A stretch of 64,000 bases of DNA from an uncultured Halomonas sp. Lineage in GTDB: Bacteria; Pseudomonadota; Gammaproteobacteria; Pseudomonadales; Halomonadaceae. Positions within the stretch are counted from its first letter, which is position 1. Each line of letters opens with the position of its first letter. A program made the translations under genes and the position numbers. The notes under the pieces were generated by a model. The model was not told where the DNA came from and did not search any database. It worked only from the letters and a program-made list of their open reading frames with translations. The DNA lies in assembly GCF_947501415.1 (NCBI RefSeq), contig NZ_CANMVL010000007.1:1-64000 (forward strand). The letters are read 5' to 3'. Of this stretch, positions 29,018-39,542 are shown in pieces.

Positions 29018-30118
29018 ATGGCGACGCCCGCCCTCGGCACCCGGGAGTGGCTGGCCCTGACGGGCCTGCCGGGGCTCGGTCCTGGGGCACTGGCCGAGCT
29101 GCTCGCCCGGCAGCCGCAGTGGCCCGACGGCTGGCTGGCGGTGTTGCCGCGGCGGGCCGCCACGGAATTGCGGCTATGGCTCGACCATCCCACGCGTAGC
29201 CCGCTTGAGGCCCGGGTGGACGCTGCCCTGGCCTGGGCAGCGGCCAGTGACGATCACCATCTGTTGCACGCCGGGCACCCCGCCTGGCCAGGCCTGCTCT
29301 CCGAGATTGCCGACCCGCCTCCGCTGTTGTGGGCCTGGGGTGACCTCGCCAGTCTGGCGCCTCCCAAGCTGGCCATGGTGGGGTCGCGTCGCGCCACCCG
29401 CGAGGGGTTGACCAATGCCGCCGGTTTCGCCCGTGAGCTCGCCACACGGGGCTGGTGCGTGGTCAGCGGCATGGCGCTGGGTATCGATGCCGCCGCCCAT
29501 CAGGCCGCCCTGGATGCCGGTGGCACCAGCGTGGCGGTGCTCGGCTGTGGCGTCGATGTGATCTATCCCCCGCGCCACCATCGGCTGCATGTCCGTCTGC
29601 GTGATGCCGGGGGATTGCTGCTTTCCGAGCATGCCCCCGGTACCCCGGCCCGGGCCGGCTTCTTTCCGCGTCGCAACCGCATCGTGACCGGGCTCAGCTG
29701 TGGGGTGCTGGTGGTGGAGGCGGCCGAGCAGAGTGGTTCGCTGGTCAGCGCACGACTGGCCGGGGAACAGGGCCGTGAAGTGTTCGCCCTGCCGGGCTCG
29801 CTGCATAATCCTCAGGCGCGAGGCTGCCTGCGGCTGATCCGCGAAGGGGCGGTGCTGGTGCGTGAGGTCGATGATATTCTAGCCGAGCTTACCCAGTGGC
29901 AGGCTCCGGTAACGCCCGCCACGATGCGTGCCGAGGCCCCCGGTCGGGATGATGACCCACTGCTGCGCTGGCTGAGCGGGACCCCGACGCCGGCCGATGT
30001 GCTGGTGGGACTGACCGGGCTCGATATTGCCGAGTGCCAGCGGCGCCTGCTGACACTGGAGCTCGAAGGGCTTGCGGCACGGGTCGCCGGTGGCTGGGTG
30101 CGCCTCACGGCGGCGTGA
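29018..30118 (+). CDS. dprA: DNA processing protein DprA
   Basis: DprA loads RecA on incoming single-stranded DNA during transformation. The 366-residue protein has an N-terminal helix-hairpin-like domain. Its Rossmann-like core carries MVGSRRATREGL, VVSGMALGIDAAAHQAAL, GCGVDVIYPPRHH and FPRRNRIVTGLSCGVLVVEAAEQSGSL. A C-terminal winged-helix-like domain begins at about 305. Transformation competence cannot be judged from this alone; dprA is also kept in many non-transforming species. pilW lies elsewhere in the window. Confidence 0.94.
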   Translation: MATPALGTREWLALTGLPGLGPGALAELLARQPQWPDGWLAVLPRRAATELRLWLDHPTRSPLEARVDAALAWAAASDDHHLLHAGHPAWPGLLSEIADPPPLLWAWGDLASLAPPKLAMVGSRRATREGLTNAAGFARELATRGWCVVSGMALGIDAAAHQAALDAGGTSVAVLGCGVDVIYPPRHHRLHVRLRDAGGLLLSEHAPGTPARAGFFPRRNRIVTGLSCGVLVVEAAEQSGSLVSARLAGEQGREVFALPGSLHNPQARGCLRLIREGAVLVREVDDILAELTQWQAPVTPATMRAEAPGRDDDPLLRWLSGTPTPADVLVGLTGLDIAECQRRLLTLELEGLAARVAGGWVRLTAA

Positions 30119-30161
30119 TAGAATCCTCGGCCATTCGCGCCCAGCCGAGTGAGGATAACCC

Positions 30162-30719
30162 ATGAGCCAGGCCCATCAGATCGAGCAAGCCGCCGTTGCC
30201 CTGCGCCAGGGAGGGGTGATCGCCTATCCCACCGAGGCGGTCTGGGGGCTGGGTTGTGACCCCGACAACGAGGAGGCCCTGGCCAGGCTGCTGCGTCTCA
30301 AGCGGCGTGATCCCGCCAAGGGAGTGATCCTGGTTGCGGCGTGCATCGAGCAGTTCGATGAGTGGCTGGAAGGGCTGCCCGCCGAGCGGCAGGCACCGCT
30401 GGCGGCCAGCTGGCCTGGGCCCAACACCTGGCTGGTGCCCCACAATGGGCGCAGCCATCCTCTAGTGCATGGCGACCATGACCGAGTGGCCCTGCGCGTC
30501 AGCGCCCACCCCCTGGTGGCAGCGCTCTGCGAGGCCTTCGGTGGCCCCATCGTTTCCACCTCGGCCAACGTGGCCAGCGAGCCGCCGGCGATAAGCGCCG
30601 ACGAGGTGCGCACCATCTTCGGCACCGGGCTCGATGCCATTGTCGAGGGGGAACTCGGTGGTCTCGCGCGTCCCAGCACCATTCGCGACCTGGTCAGTGG
30701 CCGAGTGCTGCGCTCCTGA
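30162..30719 (+). CDS. tsaC: L-threonylcarbamoyladenylate synthase TsaC
   Basis: TsaC makes threonylcarbamoyl-AMP from Thr, bicarbonate and ATP, the first step of the t6A37 tRNA modification. The 185-residue protein has the YrdC pattern: [43 protein letters not shown] and [12 protein letters not shown]. This is the short TsaC type without the Sua5 domain. Its product path leads to the TcdA reaction encoded at 11152. GAGGATAACCC precedes the ATG. It sits between dprA and hemF, as in Pseudomonas. Confidence 0.95.
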   Translation: MSQAHQIEQAAVALRQGGVIAYPTEAVWGLGCDPDNEEALARLLRLKRRDPAKGVILVAACIEQFDEWLEGLPAERQAPLAASWPGPNTWLVPHNGRSHPLVHGDHDRVALRVSAHPLVAALCEAFGGPIVSTSANVASEPPAISADEVRTIFGTGLDAIVEGELGGLARPSTIRDLVSGRVLRS

Positions 30720-30756
30720 CCCATCCACTCTTCTTTCATCCTGCCTGGAGGCACCG

Positions 30757-31710
30757 TTGGCCCACCCGCAACTCGAAGACGTCAAGATCTATCTGCTCGA
30801 CCTGCAGGAGCGCCTGTGCAGCGCCCTGGCTGCCGTGGATGGCGGCGCGGTGTTCCACGAGGATGCCTGGCAGCGCCCGGGGGGCGGCGGAGGCCGCTCC
30901 CGTGTGATCGAGAAGGGACGAGTGTTCGAGAAGGGGGGCGTCAATTTCTCGCACGTCTACGGCGAACAGCTGCCACCCTCGGCCACGGCGGCCCGGCCCG
31001 AACTGACGGGGCGCAGCTTCCATGCGGTGGGGGTCTCCTGGGTGCTGCATCCCGAGAATCCTCATGTGCCGACGAGCCATGGCAACGTCCGCTTCCTGAT
31101 CGCCGAGAAGCCCGGCGAGACGCCGGTATGGTGGTTCGGCGGTGGCTTCGATCTGACCCCGTTCTACCCGGCTCACGAGGATGTGGTCCATTGGCATCGG
31201 GTTGCCCGGGATGCCTGCGCCCCCTTCGGCGAGGAGGTCTACCCGCGCTACAAGGCGTGGTGCGACGACTACTTCTATCTGAAGCATCGCGACGAGACCC
31301 GCGGCGTGGGTGGGCTCTTCTTCGATGACCTCAATGAATGGGGCTTCGAGCGCAGCTTCGCCTTCCAGCGTGCCGTGGGCGACGCCTTTCTCGAGGCCTA
31401 CCTGCCAATCGTGAAGCGCCGGGTCGATACGCCCTGGAGCGAGCGCGAGCGCGACTTCCAGCTCTATCGCCGTGGGCGCTATGTGGAGTTCAATCTGGTG
31501 TGGGATCGCGGCACCCTGTTCGGGCTGCAGAGCGGTGGGCGCACCGAATCGATCCTTATGTCGATGCCACCGCTGGCGAGCTGGGAGTATGACTGGCACC
31601 CCACGCCCGGCAGTGCCGAGGAGTGTCTCTATCGCGACTATCTGCGACCCCGTGACTGGCTCGGCGAGCAGGCGGGGCGAAGCCAGGGCCAGGAGGAGGG
31701 CGGAGCATGA
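30757..31710 (+). CDS. hemF: Oxygen-dependent coproporphyrinogen III oxidase
   Basis: HemF converts coproporphyrinogen III to protoporphyrinogen IX in heme synthesis, using oxygen. The 317-residue protein is very close to the E. coli enzyme: [72 protein letters not shown]. The start appears to be TTG at 30757, preceded at six bases by GGAGG; the first usable residues ([14 protein letters not shown]) align with the family N-terminus and no ATG lies nearby. It overlaps aroE by four bases. Confidence 0.93.
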   Translation: MAHPQLEDVKIYLLDLQERLCSALAAVDGGAVFHEDAWQRPGGGGGRSRVIEKGRVFEKGGVNFSHVYGEQLPPSATAARPELTGRSFHAVGVSWVLHPENPHVPTSHGNVRFLIAEKPGETPVWWFGGGFDLTPFYPAHEDVVHWHRVARDACAPFGEEVYPRYKAWCDDYFYLKHRDETRGVGGLFFDDLNEWGFERSFAFQRAVGDAFLEAYLPIVKRRVDTPWSERERDFQLYRRGRYVEFNLVWDRGTLFGLQSGGRTESILMSMPPLASWEYDWHPTPGSAEECLYRDYLRPRDWLGEQAGRSQGQEEGGA

Positions 31711-32519
31711 CCGATCGCTACTGTGTCTTCGGCCACCCGGTGGCCCACTCGAGATCGCCGTTTATTCATGCCGCCTTCGCCGAGCAGACCGCCGGTACCA
31801 TCGAGTACACCGCCATCGAGGCGCCGCGTGACGACTTCCCCGGCGCCTGGCGGCGCTTCACCGCCAGCGGTGGACGCGGGGCCAACGTCACCGTGCCCTT
31901 CAAGGAGGAGGCGTTTCGCCTCTGCGATACGCTCAGCGAGCGTGCCCGGCGTGCCGGAGCGGTCAACACCCTGATCCTGGGAGGGGACGGCCAGACCCAT
32001 GGCGACACCACCGATGGCATCGGCCTGGTGCGCGATCTGGAGCGCCATGGCGTAAGGTTGGCCGGGGCGCGCATCCTGGTGCTCGGTGCCGGTGGCGCGG
32101 TGCGTGGCATTCTGGAGCCACTGCTGGCCGGACACCCGGCGAGCCTCCTGGTAGCCAACCGCACCGCCGCCAGGGCCGAGGCCTTGGCCACTGACTTCCA
32201 GGATTTGGGCGAGATCGCCGGGGGTGGCTTCGACAGGGTGGAGGGGCCGTTCGACCTGGTGATCAATGGCACCAGCGCGAGCCTGGCGGGCGACCTGCCG
32301 CCACTGCCCGATGGACTGTTCGCCGCCGGCGCTACCGCCCATGACATGATGTATGGCGCCGAGCCCACGGTGTTCCTGCGCTGGGCAGGTGAGCGCGGTG
32401 CCCGCACCGTGGATGGGCTCGGCATGCTGGTGGAGCAGGCGGCCGAGTCCTTCTTCCAGTGGCGCGGCGTGCGACCCGATACCGCCCCGGTGCTGGAGCA
32501 GCTTCGCCAGGGGCTGTAG
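31707..32519 (+). CDS. aroE: Shikimate dehydrogenase (NADP+)
   Basis: AroE reduces 3-dehydroshikimate to shikimate for aromatic amino-acid synthesis. The 270-residue protein has the substrate site [13 protein letters not shown], the catalytic [11 protein letters not shown] (K66), NTDG-equivalent DTTDGIG, the NADP loop [11 protein letters not shown] and NRTAARAE. The ATGA overlap with hemF indicates coupling; tsaC-hemF-aroE is a common gammaproteobacterial cluster. Confidence 0.96.
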   Translation: MTDRYCVFGHPVAHSRSPFIHAAFAEQTAGTIEYTAIEAPRDDFPGAWRRFTASGGRGANVTVPFKEEAFRLCDTLSERARRAGAVNTLILGGDGQTHGDTTDGIGLVRDLERHGVRLAGARILVLGAGGAVRGILEPLLAGHPASLLVANRTAARAEALATDFQDLGEIAGGGFDRVEGPFDLVINGTSASLAGDLPPLPDGLFAAGATAHDMMYGAEPTVFLRWAGERGARTVDGLGMLVEQAAESFFQWRGVRPDTAPVLEQLRQGL

Positions 32520-32691
32520 AAAGGTGAGTGGGCCCTTGTCGGGGGCGACTCCAGCGCTGGCGCACCCCTTGGCATCCTTTTGGGGCAGGCCCCGGCCAAG
32601 CCGCCAGCTCTTCCTCGGCCGGGATCTTCTGACGAGATCTTGGTCCAAAGTGGTCACGGCGGAGCAGTATGCCTCGAAGAAGCAGGCACGG

Positions 32692-32949
32692 TTACCGCCG
32701 CTTGGTATACAGCCCCACCATGCACAACGCCAGACCGATCAGCGACAGCAGCATCCCGCCATTGACCAGCCAGGGGTAGCGCTGTAGCCAGGAGACGAAG
32801 GGCTGGGGGGTGTCGCTGCACACCCCTTCCAGATAGTCCCAGTGGCCCCCCGAGAGCGTGCACTCCCGCACGCTCGAATACTCCCAGAAGTAGACGCCCA
32901 TCAGTGCCAGCATGGGGACGATCAGCAACAGCAGTCCGAGTCTTAGCAT
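32692..32949 (-). CDS. Small two-helix membrane protein of unknown function
   Basis: This 85-residue protein has two hydrophobic helices (about 2-22 and 60-80) flanking a short hydrophilic loop with two cysteines (RECTLSGGHWDYLEGVC), which could form a disulfide in the periplasm. It ends in positively charged YTKRR. The family is not recognised. It begins one base after the stop codon of the M48 protease gene on the same strand, so the two are very likely co-transcribed. Confidence 0.65.
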   Translation of the reverse strand: MLRLGLLLLIVPMLALMGVYFWEYSSVRECTLSGGHWDYLEGVCSDTPQPFVSWLQRYPWLVNGGMLLSLIGLALCMVGLYTKRR

Positions 32950-32950
32950 C

Positions 32951-33754
32951 TCAGGACCTCGAGCAGCTGGGCGTGCGGCCGGCCTGACGGGCGCGCTCGT
33001 AGCGGCTCAGGGCATCGCCCATGCGCGCCTGCAGGGCCTGGCTGCGCTGGCCGTGGCTGGGGTGGCTGGAGAGCCAGGCGGGAGGCTGGGCACCGCCCTG
33101 GGCGCTCATGTTGTCCCATAGCGCCAGGCTGGCACGAGGGTCGAAGCCGGCTTCGGCCATCAGGTAGAGACCGAGCTCGTCGGCCTCGCTCTCGTGACTC
33201 CGCGAGAAGGGCATCAGGATGCCGTACTGAGCGCCCATGCCGAGGGCCCCCATGATCTGCTCGCCACCCGCTCCCTCGAGGCCGGCGGCCGAGGAGAGCA
33301 CCGATAGCCCGAGCTGGGTAGCGGTCTGGGTGGAGACACGCTCGTTGGCGTGACGGGCCAGCACGTGGGTGATCTCGTGACCGATCACCGCGGCCAGCTG
33401 GTCCTGGTTGCGGGCGACATCCAGCAGGCCGGTATTGACCCCCATATAGCCCCCGGGCAGGGCGAAGGCGTTGGCATCCTCGGCCTTGAAGACACGAATC
33501 TGCCAGTTCTGGGATTGACGCTGCTCGGGTGGCAGCGCACGCACCAGGGCATCGGCCACGCACTGTACATAGCGCTGGGTGGCGCCGCCCACCATGGGGC
33601 GCTCCTGCTGATATTGCTCGAAGGCCTGGGCGCCCATCTGGTCAAGCTGGGCATCGGACACCAGGGTCAGGCGCTGGCGCCCGGTGGGGGAGGTGGTGCA
33701 GGCGGTGACGGTCAGGCACAGCGCGCCGATGGCGAGGGGTTTGAGCCAGCGCAT
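32951..33754 (-). CDS. M48 family metalloprotease, lipoprotein
   Basis: This 267-residue protein has a lipoprotein signal with lipobox LTVTAC (C19). It has the zinc protease motif HEITH at 126-130 followed by VLARHANERVS, and the third ligand in HESEADELGLYLM. This is the LoiP/YcaL-type periplasmic quality-control group. Mature protein is probably anchored in the outer membrane. The ATG at 33754 gives a proper signal peptide; codons further upstream in frame do not. Confidence 0.9.
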   Translation of the reverse strand: MRWLKPLAIGALCLTVTACTTSPTGRQRLTLVSDAQLDQMGAQAFEQYQQERPMVGGATQRYVQCVADALVRALPPEQRQSQNWQIRVFKAEDANAFALPGGYMGVNTGLLDVARNQDQLAAVIGHEITHVLARHANERVSTQTATQLGLSVLSSAAGLEGAGGEQIMGALGMGAQYGILMPFSRSHESEADELGLYLMAEAGFDPRASLALWDNMSAQGGAQPPAWLSSHPSHGQRSQALQARMGDALSRYERARQAGRTPSCSRS

Positions 33755-33944
33755 GGCGGGTCTCCTTGGTGGGCAATGACATCCAGCCTGTAAGACGCTG
33801 GACGAAGGTCCGAGTTCGCCACAAGATACTCGGAACGCTTGCGAGGTCAACCGTCGCTTACGGATTCAAACTGCCTCAGGGAGGCATGTCCCCAGCCAGC
33901 CCCGAAGGGGTAGCACTCCCTGGGACTTTACGAAGGAGAAGCCA

Positions 33945-34814
33945 ATGGACGCTGAGCTGACGCGTCGCCTGCTGCACCTGCTGGATCGCGTAGAGCACTG
34001 GCTGCCGCCGGCTCCGGTGGAGGTGGACTGGTCGCGGGATGTGGCCGCCCTGTGGCAGCGTCATGCCCTGGGAGGGCGACTGCTGCCGGTGCCGCCCCGG
34101 GATGCGCTAGGCCTGGATGATCTGATGGGCATCGAGCGCCAGAAGCTGGCCCTGATCGATAACACCCGGGCCTTCCTGCAGGGGCTGCCCGCCAACCATG
34201 CCTTGCTGTGGGGCTCCCGGGGCAGCGGTAAGTCGTCGCTTATCCGAGCCCTGCTCAATAGCCTGGCCGACGAGGGCCTGCGCCTGGTACAGGTGGATCG
34301 CCACGACCTCTCCGGTCTGCCGACGCTGGTGGAGCAGCTGCGTCACCATGACCAGCGCTTCGTGGTCTACTGCGACGACCTCTCCTTCGAGGGGCACGAC
34401 GATGCCTACAAGGCACTGAAGAGCGTGCTGGACGGTGCCCTGACCGGCCCTCCGCCCAATGTGCTGCTCTACGCCACCTCCAATCGCCGCCATCTCCTGC
34501 CCGAGTCGATGAGCGACAACGCCGGGTCGAGGCTGGTGGGCGACGAGCTGCACCACGGCGATGCGGTGGAGGAGAAGATCTCGCTCTCCGACCGCTTCGG
34601 GCTCTGGCTGGGCTTCCACCCCTTCAACCAGGATGTCTATCTGGAGGCGTGCTGTCACTGGGTCTCCCAGCTGGGCCACGCCGAGGACTGGGGCGCCGAG
34701 GCGCGGGCCGAGGCGATCCGTTTCGCCACCCTGCGGGGTGGGCGCAGCGGACGCACCGCCTGGCAGTTTGCCAACCACTGGGTGGGTCGCCGGCGGCTGC
34801 ACGACAGGCAGTAA
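33945..34814 (+). CDS. DUF815 family AAA-type ATPase
   Basis: This 289-residue ATPase of the DUF815 family has the Walker A GSRGSGKSS at 90-98, Walker B-like RFVVYCDDLSFEG near 140, a sensor-like NVLLYATSNRRHLLPE and the arginine segment LSDRFGLWLGF. The family is widespread in bacteria without a firmly known role. GAAGGAG precedes the ATG. It is divergent from the M48 gene and convergent with der. Confidence 0.88.
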   Translation: MDAELTRRLLHLLDRVEHWLPPAPVEVDWSRDVAALWQRHALGGRLLPVPPRDALGLDDLMGIERQKLALIDNTRAFLQGLPANHALLWGSRGSGKSSLIRALLNSLADEGLRLVQVDRHDLSGLPTLVEQLRHHDQRFVVYCDDLSFEGHDDAYKALKSVLDGALTGPPPNVLLYATSNRRHLLPESMSDNAGSRLVGDELHHGDAVEEKISLSDRFGLWLGFHPFNQDVYLEACCHWVSQLGHAEDWGAEARAEAIRFATLRGGRSGRTAWQFANHWVGRRRLHDRQ

Positions 34815-34836
34815 ACACGAAACAGCAGACACGAAG

Positions 34837-34880
34837 GCGCCCGGCTCGTTCCAGGGATTTCCTGAAAGCGGGCCGGGCGT
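34837..34880. terminator. Hairpin between convergent DUF815 and der genes
   Basis: A nine-base-pair stem (GCGCCCGGC with GCCGGGCGT) encloses a loop of 26 bases that itself holds a small CAGG/CCTG hairpin. It lies midway between two convergent genes, where a shared terminator is expected, but there is no T-run on either strand. Confidence 0.35.
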
Positions 34881-34900
34881 CTGTGGTCGAGGGGGCGGGG

Positions 34901-36304
34901 TCAGCGGCGGCTGTTGCGAGCTTCCTTGGTGCGCGAGAGCTCGCGCTTCTTGGCTTTCTCGCGGTCGCTGGCGCCTGCCATCTTGTCGTAGGGGTTCTTG
35001 CCGGAGCGAAACTCGAAGCGCATCGGTGTGCCGCGCACCTTGAGCACCTTGCGGAAGGTGTTGGTCAGGTAGCGGCGATAGGCCTCGGGCAGGGACTCGG
35101 TCTGGTTGCCATGAACCACGATGATCGGCGGGTTGCTGCCGCCCTGGTGGGCCATGCGCAGCTTGATCCGGCGCCCGCGAATCATGGGCGGCTGGTGCGA
35201 CTCCACCGCGTCCTGCAGGATGCTGGTCAGGCGGTTGGTGGACCAGTGGGCGTTGGCCGAGGCGAAGGCGCGCTCCAGCGACGGATAGAGGTCGCCGACT
35301 CCGGTGCCGTGCAGTGCCGAGATGAAGTGCAGATCAGCATAGTCGGCGAACCCCAGTCGACGCTTGATCTCGGCGCGCATTTTCTCCTTGGCCTCGCTCT
35401 CCAGGCCATCCCACTTGTTGACCGCCAGTACCAGAGCGCGGCCGGTGGTCAGCACGTAGTCGAGCAGATGCAGATCCTGCTCCACCAGCCCCGAGCGGGC
35501 ATCGAGCACCATGATGGCGACATGACACTCCTTGATCGCCTCCAGGGTCTTGATGATCGAGAACTTCTCGGCCACTTCACGAACATTCTTGCGGCGCCGT
35601 ACGCCGGCGGTATCCACCAGCACATAGGGCTTGCCACGGCGCTCGAAGGGGATCTCGATGGCGTCTCGGGTGGTGCCGGCCTCGTCATAGACCACCACCC
35701 GCTCCTCGCCGAGCAGGCGGTTGACGAGGGTCGATTTGCCGACATTGGGGCGCCCGATGACACCGATGCGGATGCCCTTGGTGCCGGTGTCCGCCGGAAT
35801 GCTCTCGTCGCGCTCCGGGAAGGGGGCGAGCACCTCGTCGATCAGCGTGGTGACATTGCGACCATGGGCGGCGGCGATGGGGCGAGGATCACCGAGGCCC
35901 AGCTCCCAGAACTCGGCGGTGGCACTGTCCTCGTCGAGGCCGTCGGTCTTGTTGACCACCAGCCAGATCTTCTTCTGGTTGACCCGCAGGTGGTTGGCGA
36001 TGGCCTCGTCGGCGACATTGAGGCCGGCTCGGGCATCGACCAGGAACAGCACGATGTCCGCCTCGTCGATGGCGGCCAGCGACTGCTCGGCCATGGCGGC
36101 ATCGATGCCCGCCTCGTCGCCGCTGATGCCTCCGGTGTCGATCACCGTGTAGGCCTTGCCGCCGAGCATGCCGTTACCGTACTTGCGGTCCCGGGTCAGG
36201 CCCGGGAAGTCGGCCACCAGGGCGTCGCGAGTACGGGTCAGGCGGTTGAACAGGGTCGACTTGCCCACATTGGGCCGGCCGACCAGGGCGATCACGGGTG
36301 TCAT
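34901..36304 (-). CDS. der: Ribosome-associated GTPase Der
   Basis: Der (EngA) is an essential double GTPase for 50S ribosome assembly. The 467-residue protein has two G domains, each with GRPNVGKST (residues about 9-17 and in the middle near 185), DTGGI and DTAGV switch motifs, and NKTD and NKWD. A C-terminal KH-like domain follows, and a basic tail ([21 protein letters not shown] region). The start overlaps the bamB stop by four bases. Last gene of the minus-strand block. Confidence 0.96.
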   Translation of the reverse strand: MTPVIALVGRPNVGKSTLFNRLTRTRDALVADFPGLTRDRKYGNGMLGGKAYTVIDTGGISGDEAGIDAAMAEQSLAAIDEADIVLFLVDARAGLNVADEAIANHLRVNQKKIWLVVNKTDGLDEDSATAEFWELGLGDPRPIAAAHGRNVTTLIDEVLAPFPERDESIPADTGTKGIRIGVIGRPNVGKSTLVNRLLGEERVVVYDEAGTTRDAIEIPFERRGKPYVLVDTAGVRRRKNVREVAEKFSIIKTLEAIKECHVAIMVLDARSGLVEQDLHLLDYVLTTGRALVLAVNKWDGLESEAKEKMRAEIKRRLGFADYADLHFISALHGTGVGDLYPSLERAFASANAHWSTNRLTSILQDAVESHQPPMIRGRRIKLRMAHQGGSNPPIIVVHGNQTESLPEAYRRYLTNTFRKVLKVRGTPMRFEFRSGKNPYDKMAGASDREKAKKRELSRTKEARNSRR

Positions 36305-37449
36305 CGGATATCCAGGGTCTCGAGGGTGCCGTCATTGGCCAGCACATGAATGCGATTGCCGTCGGTGACCGGGCGCACGCCGATGCCGGAGCCGTCGATG
36401 CGCTCACGGCCAACCATCTCGCCGCTGCGTGCGTCGATCAGGTGCAGGTAACCGTCGAAGTCACCGAACACCAGCTTGCCGTCGGCAAAGGCCGGTGAGG
36501 TAGGCCGACGGCCTTCTAGCGCGGTGCTGCGCCAGACCTCCTCTCCGCTGTCGGCGGCCAGAGCCAGGATGCGTCCCGACTCCTCGACCACGAACAGGAA
36601 GTCACCCACCACCAGGGGAGTGTGGTAGCTGGAGAGCTCGCGGGCCCACAGGGGTTCGCCACGGGTTGCTTCCAGGGCCACCAGACGGCCGTTGAAACTG
36701 GTCACGAAGAGGCGACCGTCGGGGGTCAGCACCGGCTGGCCGGCGAGGTCCACCAGGCGCTCGATATCGCTGCGCCCCTGTGCCACGGCGATGCGCCGCT
36801 CCCACAGCGGCTGGCCGCTGCGGTTGTCCAGTGCCACCAGGCGGCCGTTGGCGAAGCCGGCGAAGGTCACCGGGTCGATGGTCGTGGGGGTGCCGGTGCC
36901 GCGCAGGGTCAGCGAGGGCAGATTGGCCTGATAGCGCCAGCGCTCATTGCCGCTGTCGCGATCCAGGGCGGTGATGGAGCCGTCGACGCTCTGCACGATC
37001 AGCAGCTGCTGATTGGGCTGGGGGGCGGCCAGCACCTCGCTGGGCACGCGGGCACGCCAGCGCACGCTGCCATCACGCTGGCTTACCGCCAGCACCTGGC
37101 CGTCGCGGGTGCCCAGGTAGATATCCCCAGCCACTGCGGTAAGGCCGCTGGAGATCGGCACCTCGAGCGCCGTCTCCCAGCGAGTGTCACCGGTAATGGC
37201 ATCGAAGGCGAACAGCTCTCCCTGGTAATCGGCAGCGAACAGGGCGTCGCCCTCGCGAGCCGGTGCGATGGGATAGGCGGCACGCCCACGGCCCTCACCG
37301 GCGCCCTCGCGCCAGGCAGTGTCGAGCTCTGCGCTCGCCGCGAAATCCCGGAGTTCGGTCGGCGGGTACTGTGGTTCCACCTGGCTGCCGGCACAGCCGG
37401 CGAGCAGTGTCAGGCCCGCAAGGGCGGCGATCAGGAAGGTCGGTTTCAT
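36301..37449 (-). CDS. bamB: Outer membrane assembly lipoprotein BamB
   Basis: BamB is the beta-propeller lipoprotein of the BAM complex that inserts outer-membrane proteins. The 382-residue protein has a lipobox LTLLAGC (C19) and repeated PQQ-like blades (patterns such as [43 protein letters not shown] and [14 protein letters not shown]). The gene overlaps yfgM upstream and der downstream by four bases each, so all three are translationally coupled. Confidence 0.95.
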   Translation of the reverse strand: MKPTFLIAALAGLTLLAGCAGSQVEPQYPPTELRDFAASAELDTAWREGAGEGRGRAAYPIAPAREGDALFAADYQGELFAFDAITGDTRWETALEVPISSGLTAVAGDIYLGTRDGQVLAVSQRDGSVRWRARVPSEVLAAPQPNQQLLIVQSVDGSITALDRDSGNERWRYQANLPSLTLRGTGTPTTIDPVTFAGFANGRLVALDNRSGQPLWERRIAVAQGRSDIERLVDLAGQPVLTPDGRLFVTSFNGRLVALEATRGEPLWARELSSYHTPLVVGDFLFVVEESGRILALAADSGEEVWRSTALEGRRPTSPAFADGKLVFGDFDGYLHLIDARSGEMVGRERIDGSGIGVRPVTDGNRIHVLANDGTLETLDIR

Positions 37450-38171
37450 GCGTCCAGCCCCTGGTTGTCATGGCTTGTGGTATCGAGGCTCGATGTTTCC
37501 AGAGCCGAGCCTTCGAGATCCGGCGACTCAAGCCCCAGATTGTCGAGCTTGAGTTGCACGCCATAGAGCGGCTGCTCGTTGGTCGCGGCGAGACGCAGTG
37601 CCTCACGCCAGGCCGTGGCGGCCTCTTCGCGACGCTCGAGGGCGTGATAGGCATCACCGCGCACCTCGGCCCGCTGGGCGGCCAGCGACTCGGGGACACC
37701 ACTCTGTAGGACGTTCAGTGCCTGGTCGGCGTCGCCCTCGGCGACCAGCAGTCGTGCCAGGCGCAGCCGCGCCAGGCCGGCCACGTAGTCGTCCGAGCCG
37801 GCATCCGCGAGGGACTGCAGGCGCTCCCGCGCGCCGGCCAGATCACCCTGGGCGACCGCCAGGCGGGCATCCATCAGGCGCGCCAGATCGGCATACAGTG
37901 TCTTGCCATGCTCATCGACGATCTCCTCCACCAGGGCGCGTGCCTCGGGGAGCTGCGCCTCATCGAGGTCGTTGCCGGCGGTCAGGTTGACCAGTTGCTG
38001 GTAGCGCATCGAGGCGGCGGTGGCCTGGTTCTCCTGATAGCCCTGCCAGGTATTCCAGCCCAGCACGCCCGCGGCGGCCAGGGCCACGCCGGCCACCAGC
38101 GAGAGGCCATTCTCCTTCCACCAGCGCTTGAGCGCCTCGACCTGTTCTTCCTCGGTTCTCAGCTCCGCCAC
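37446..38171 (-). CDS. yfgM: Ancillary SecYEG translocon subunit, TPR protein
   Basis: YfgM is an inner-membrane protein with a periplasmic TPR domain that interacts with the SecYEG translocon and PpiD. The 241-residue protein starts with the conserved RTEEEQVEALKRWWKENG cytoplasmic segment, has one membrane helix (about 24-42), then TPR-like helices to about 205, and a Ser/Asp-rich non-conserved tail. The start is GTG at 38171, preceded by AAGGAG at seven bases. It lies between hisS and bamB. Confidence 0.9.
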   Translation of the reverse strand: MAELRTEEEQVEALKRWWKENGLSLVAGVALAAAGVLGWNTWQGYQENQATAASMRYQQLVNLTAGNDLDEAQLPEARALVEEIVDEHGKTLYADLARLMDARLAVAQGDLAGARERLQSLADAGSDDYVAGLARLRLARLLVAEGDADQALNVLQSGVPESLAAQRAEVRGDAYHALERREEAATAWREALRLAATNEQPLYGVQLKLDNLGLESPDLEGSALETSSLDTTSHDNQGLDA

Positions 38172-38203
38172 GGGCGGTCTCCTTGTGTGTCTGGTGTGGG
38201 CCT

Positions 38204-39514
38204 TCAGGCCAGCAGATCGCGCAGCTCGTCGACCAGGGCGTCCCGGGCCAGGCTGCGCTGGTCACGCTCCTCGCGCAGGAACTTCAGGGTCGCGGTACCG
38301 CGGGCAAGTTCGTCCTCGCCGAGCAGCAGAGCCAGGCGAGCGCCGCTGCGGTCGGCCTTCTTGATTCGACTCTTGAAGCTGCCACCACCACAGTGCAGCT
38401 GGGCGCGCAGGGTCGGCATCTCGCCACGCAGCTGCTCGACCAGCTGCAGGGCGGCGCCGGCCGCGGCATCGTCCATGGGCAGCACAAAGAGATCGATTTC
38501 GCCGCGGGCGGCATCGGGAATCAGTTCAAGGGTCTCGAGCAGCAGCACCAGGCGTTCGATGCCCATGGCGAAACCTACCGCCGGGGTTGGCTTGCCCCCC
38601 AGCTGTTCCACCAGGCCGTCGTAGCGGCCGCCGGCACATACCGTGCCCTGGCTGCCGAGCGCGCGGGTGGTCCACTCGAAGACGGTGCGACTGTAGTAGT
38701 CGAGACCGCGCACCAGGCGCGGGTTGATCACGTAGTCGATGCCGGCGGCATCGAGCAGGGCGCGGAGCGACGCGAAGTGCTCGCGGGACTCGGCGTCCAG
38801 ATGATCGAGCAGCTGGGGAGCACCCGCCAGCATCTCGGCCATCTCAGGGTTCTTGGAGTCGAGAATGCGCAGCGGGTTGCTGGCGAGTCGGCGCCGGGAG
38901 TCTTCATCCAGCAGCTCGTGATGCTGCTCGAAGTAGGCCACCAGGGTATCGCGGTAGGCGGCGCGAGCCTCGGAGGAGCCCAGGGAGTTGAGCTCCAGGG
39001 TGACATGCTCCATCAGCCCCAGTTCGCGCCACAGGCGTGCCGAGAGCAGGATCAGCTCGGCGTCGATATCCGGCCCCTCGAGACCGAAGCTCTCCACGCC
39101 GACCTGGTGGAACTGGCGGTAGCGCCCCTTCTGGGGGCGCTCGTGGCGGAACATCGGTCCCTGGTACCACAGGCGCTGGGTCTGGTTGTGCAGCAGGCCA
39201 TGCTCCATGGCGGCGCGCACGCAGCTCGCCGTGCCCTCGGGGCGGAGGGTCAGGCTGTCTCCGTTGCGATCCGCGAAGGTATACATCTCCTTCTCGACGA
39301 TATCGGTCACTTCGCCGATGGAGCGGGAGAACAGTGCGGTCTGCTCGACGATAGGGGTGCGGATCTCGGCATAGCCGTAACGGGCCATGAGATTGCGAAC
39401 CTTGCCTTCGAAGTACTGCCACAGAGCGGACTGCTCCGGCAGCAGGTCGTTCATGCCACGAATGGCCTGAATCTTCTTGGCTGGCGCCTTGGGACTTGCT
39501 TGGGACTTGCTCAA
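38204..39514 (-). CDS. hisS: Histidine--tRNA ligase
   Basis: HisS charges tRNA-His. The 436-residue class II synthetase has [12 protein letters not shown] at the N-terminus, motif 2 ([21 protein letters not shown]), the histidine motifs [15 protein letters not shown] and [14 protein letters not shown], and motif 3 ([11 protein letters not shown]). The start is most likely TTG at 39514, six bases after AAGGAG. The next ATG would remove the conserved IQAIRG segment. It is followed by yfgM and preceded by ispG. Confidence 0.94.
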   Translation of the reverse strand: MSKSQASPKAPAKKIQAIRGMNDLLPEQSALWQYFEGKVRNLMARYGYAEIRTPIVEQTALFSRSIGEVTDIVEKEMYTFADRNGDSLTLRPEGTASCVRAAMEHGLLHNQTQRLWYQGPMFRHERPQKGRYRQFHQVGVESFGLEGPDIDAELILLSARLWRELGLMEHVTLELNSLGSSEARAAYRDTLVAYFEQHHELLDEDSRRRLASNPLRILDSKNPEMAEMLAGAPQLLDHLDAESREHFASLRALLDAAGIDYVINPRLVRGLDYYSRTVFEWTTRALGSQGTVCAGGRYDGLVEQLGGKPTPAVGFAMGIERLVLLLETLELIPDAARGEIDLFVLPMDDAAAGAALQLVEQLRGEMPTLRAQLHCGGGSFKSRIKKADRSGARLALLLGEDELARGTATLKFLREERDQRSLARDALVDELRDLLA

Positions 39515-39542
39515 CGGTGGCTCCTTGATGGATGCCGGCGAC

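Noticed and set aside
32520..32691. Possible further copy of the intergenic repeat between aroE and the small membrane protein gene.
   Set aside because: Only short GC-rich matches; neither the stems nor the conserved core are present.
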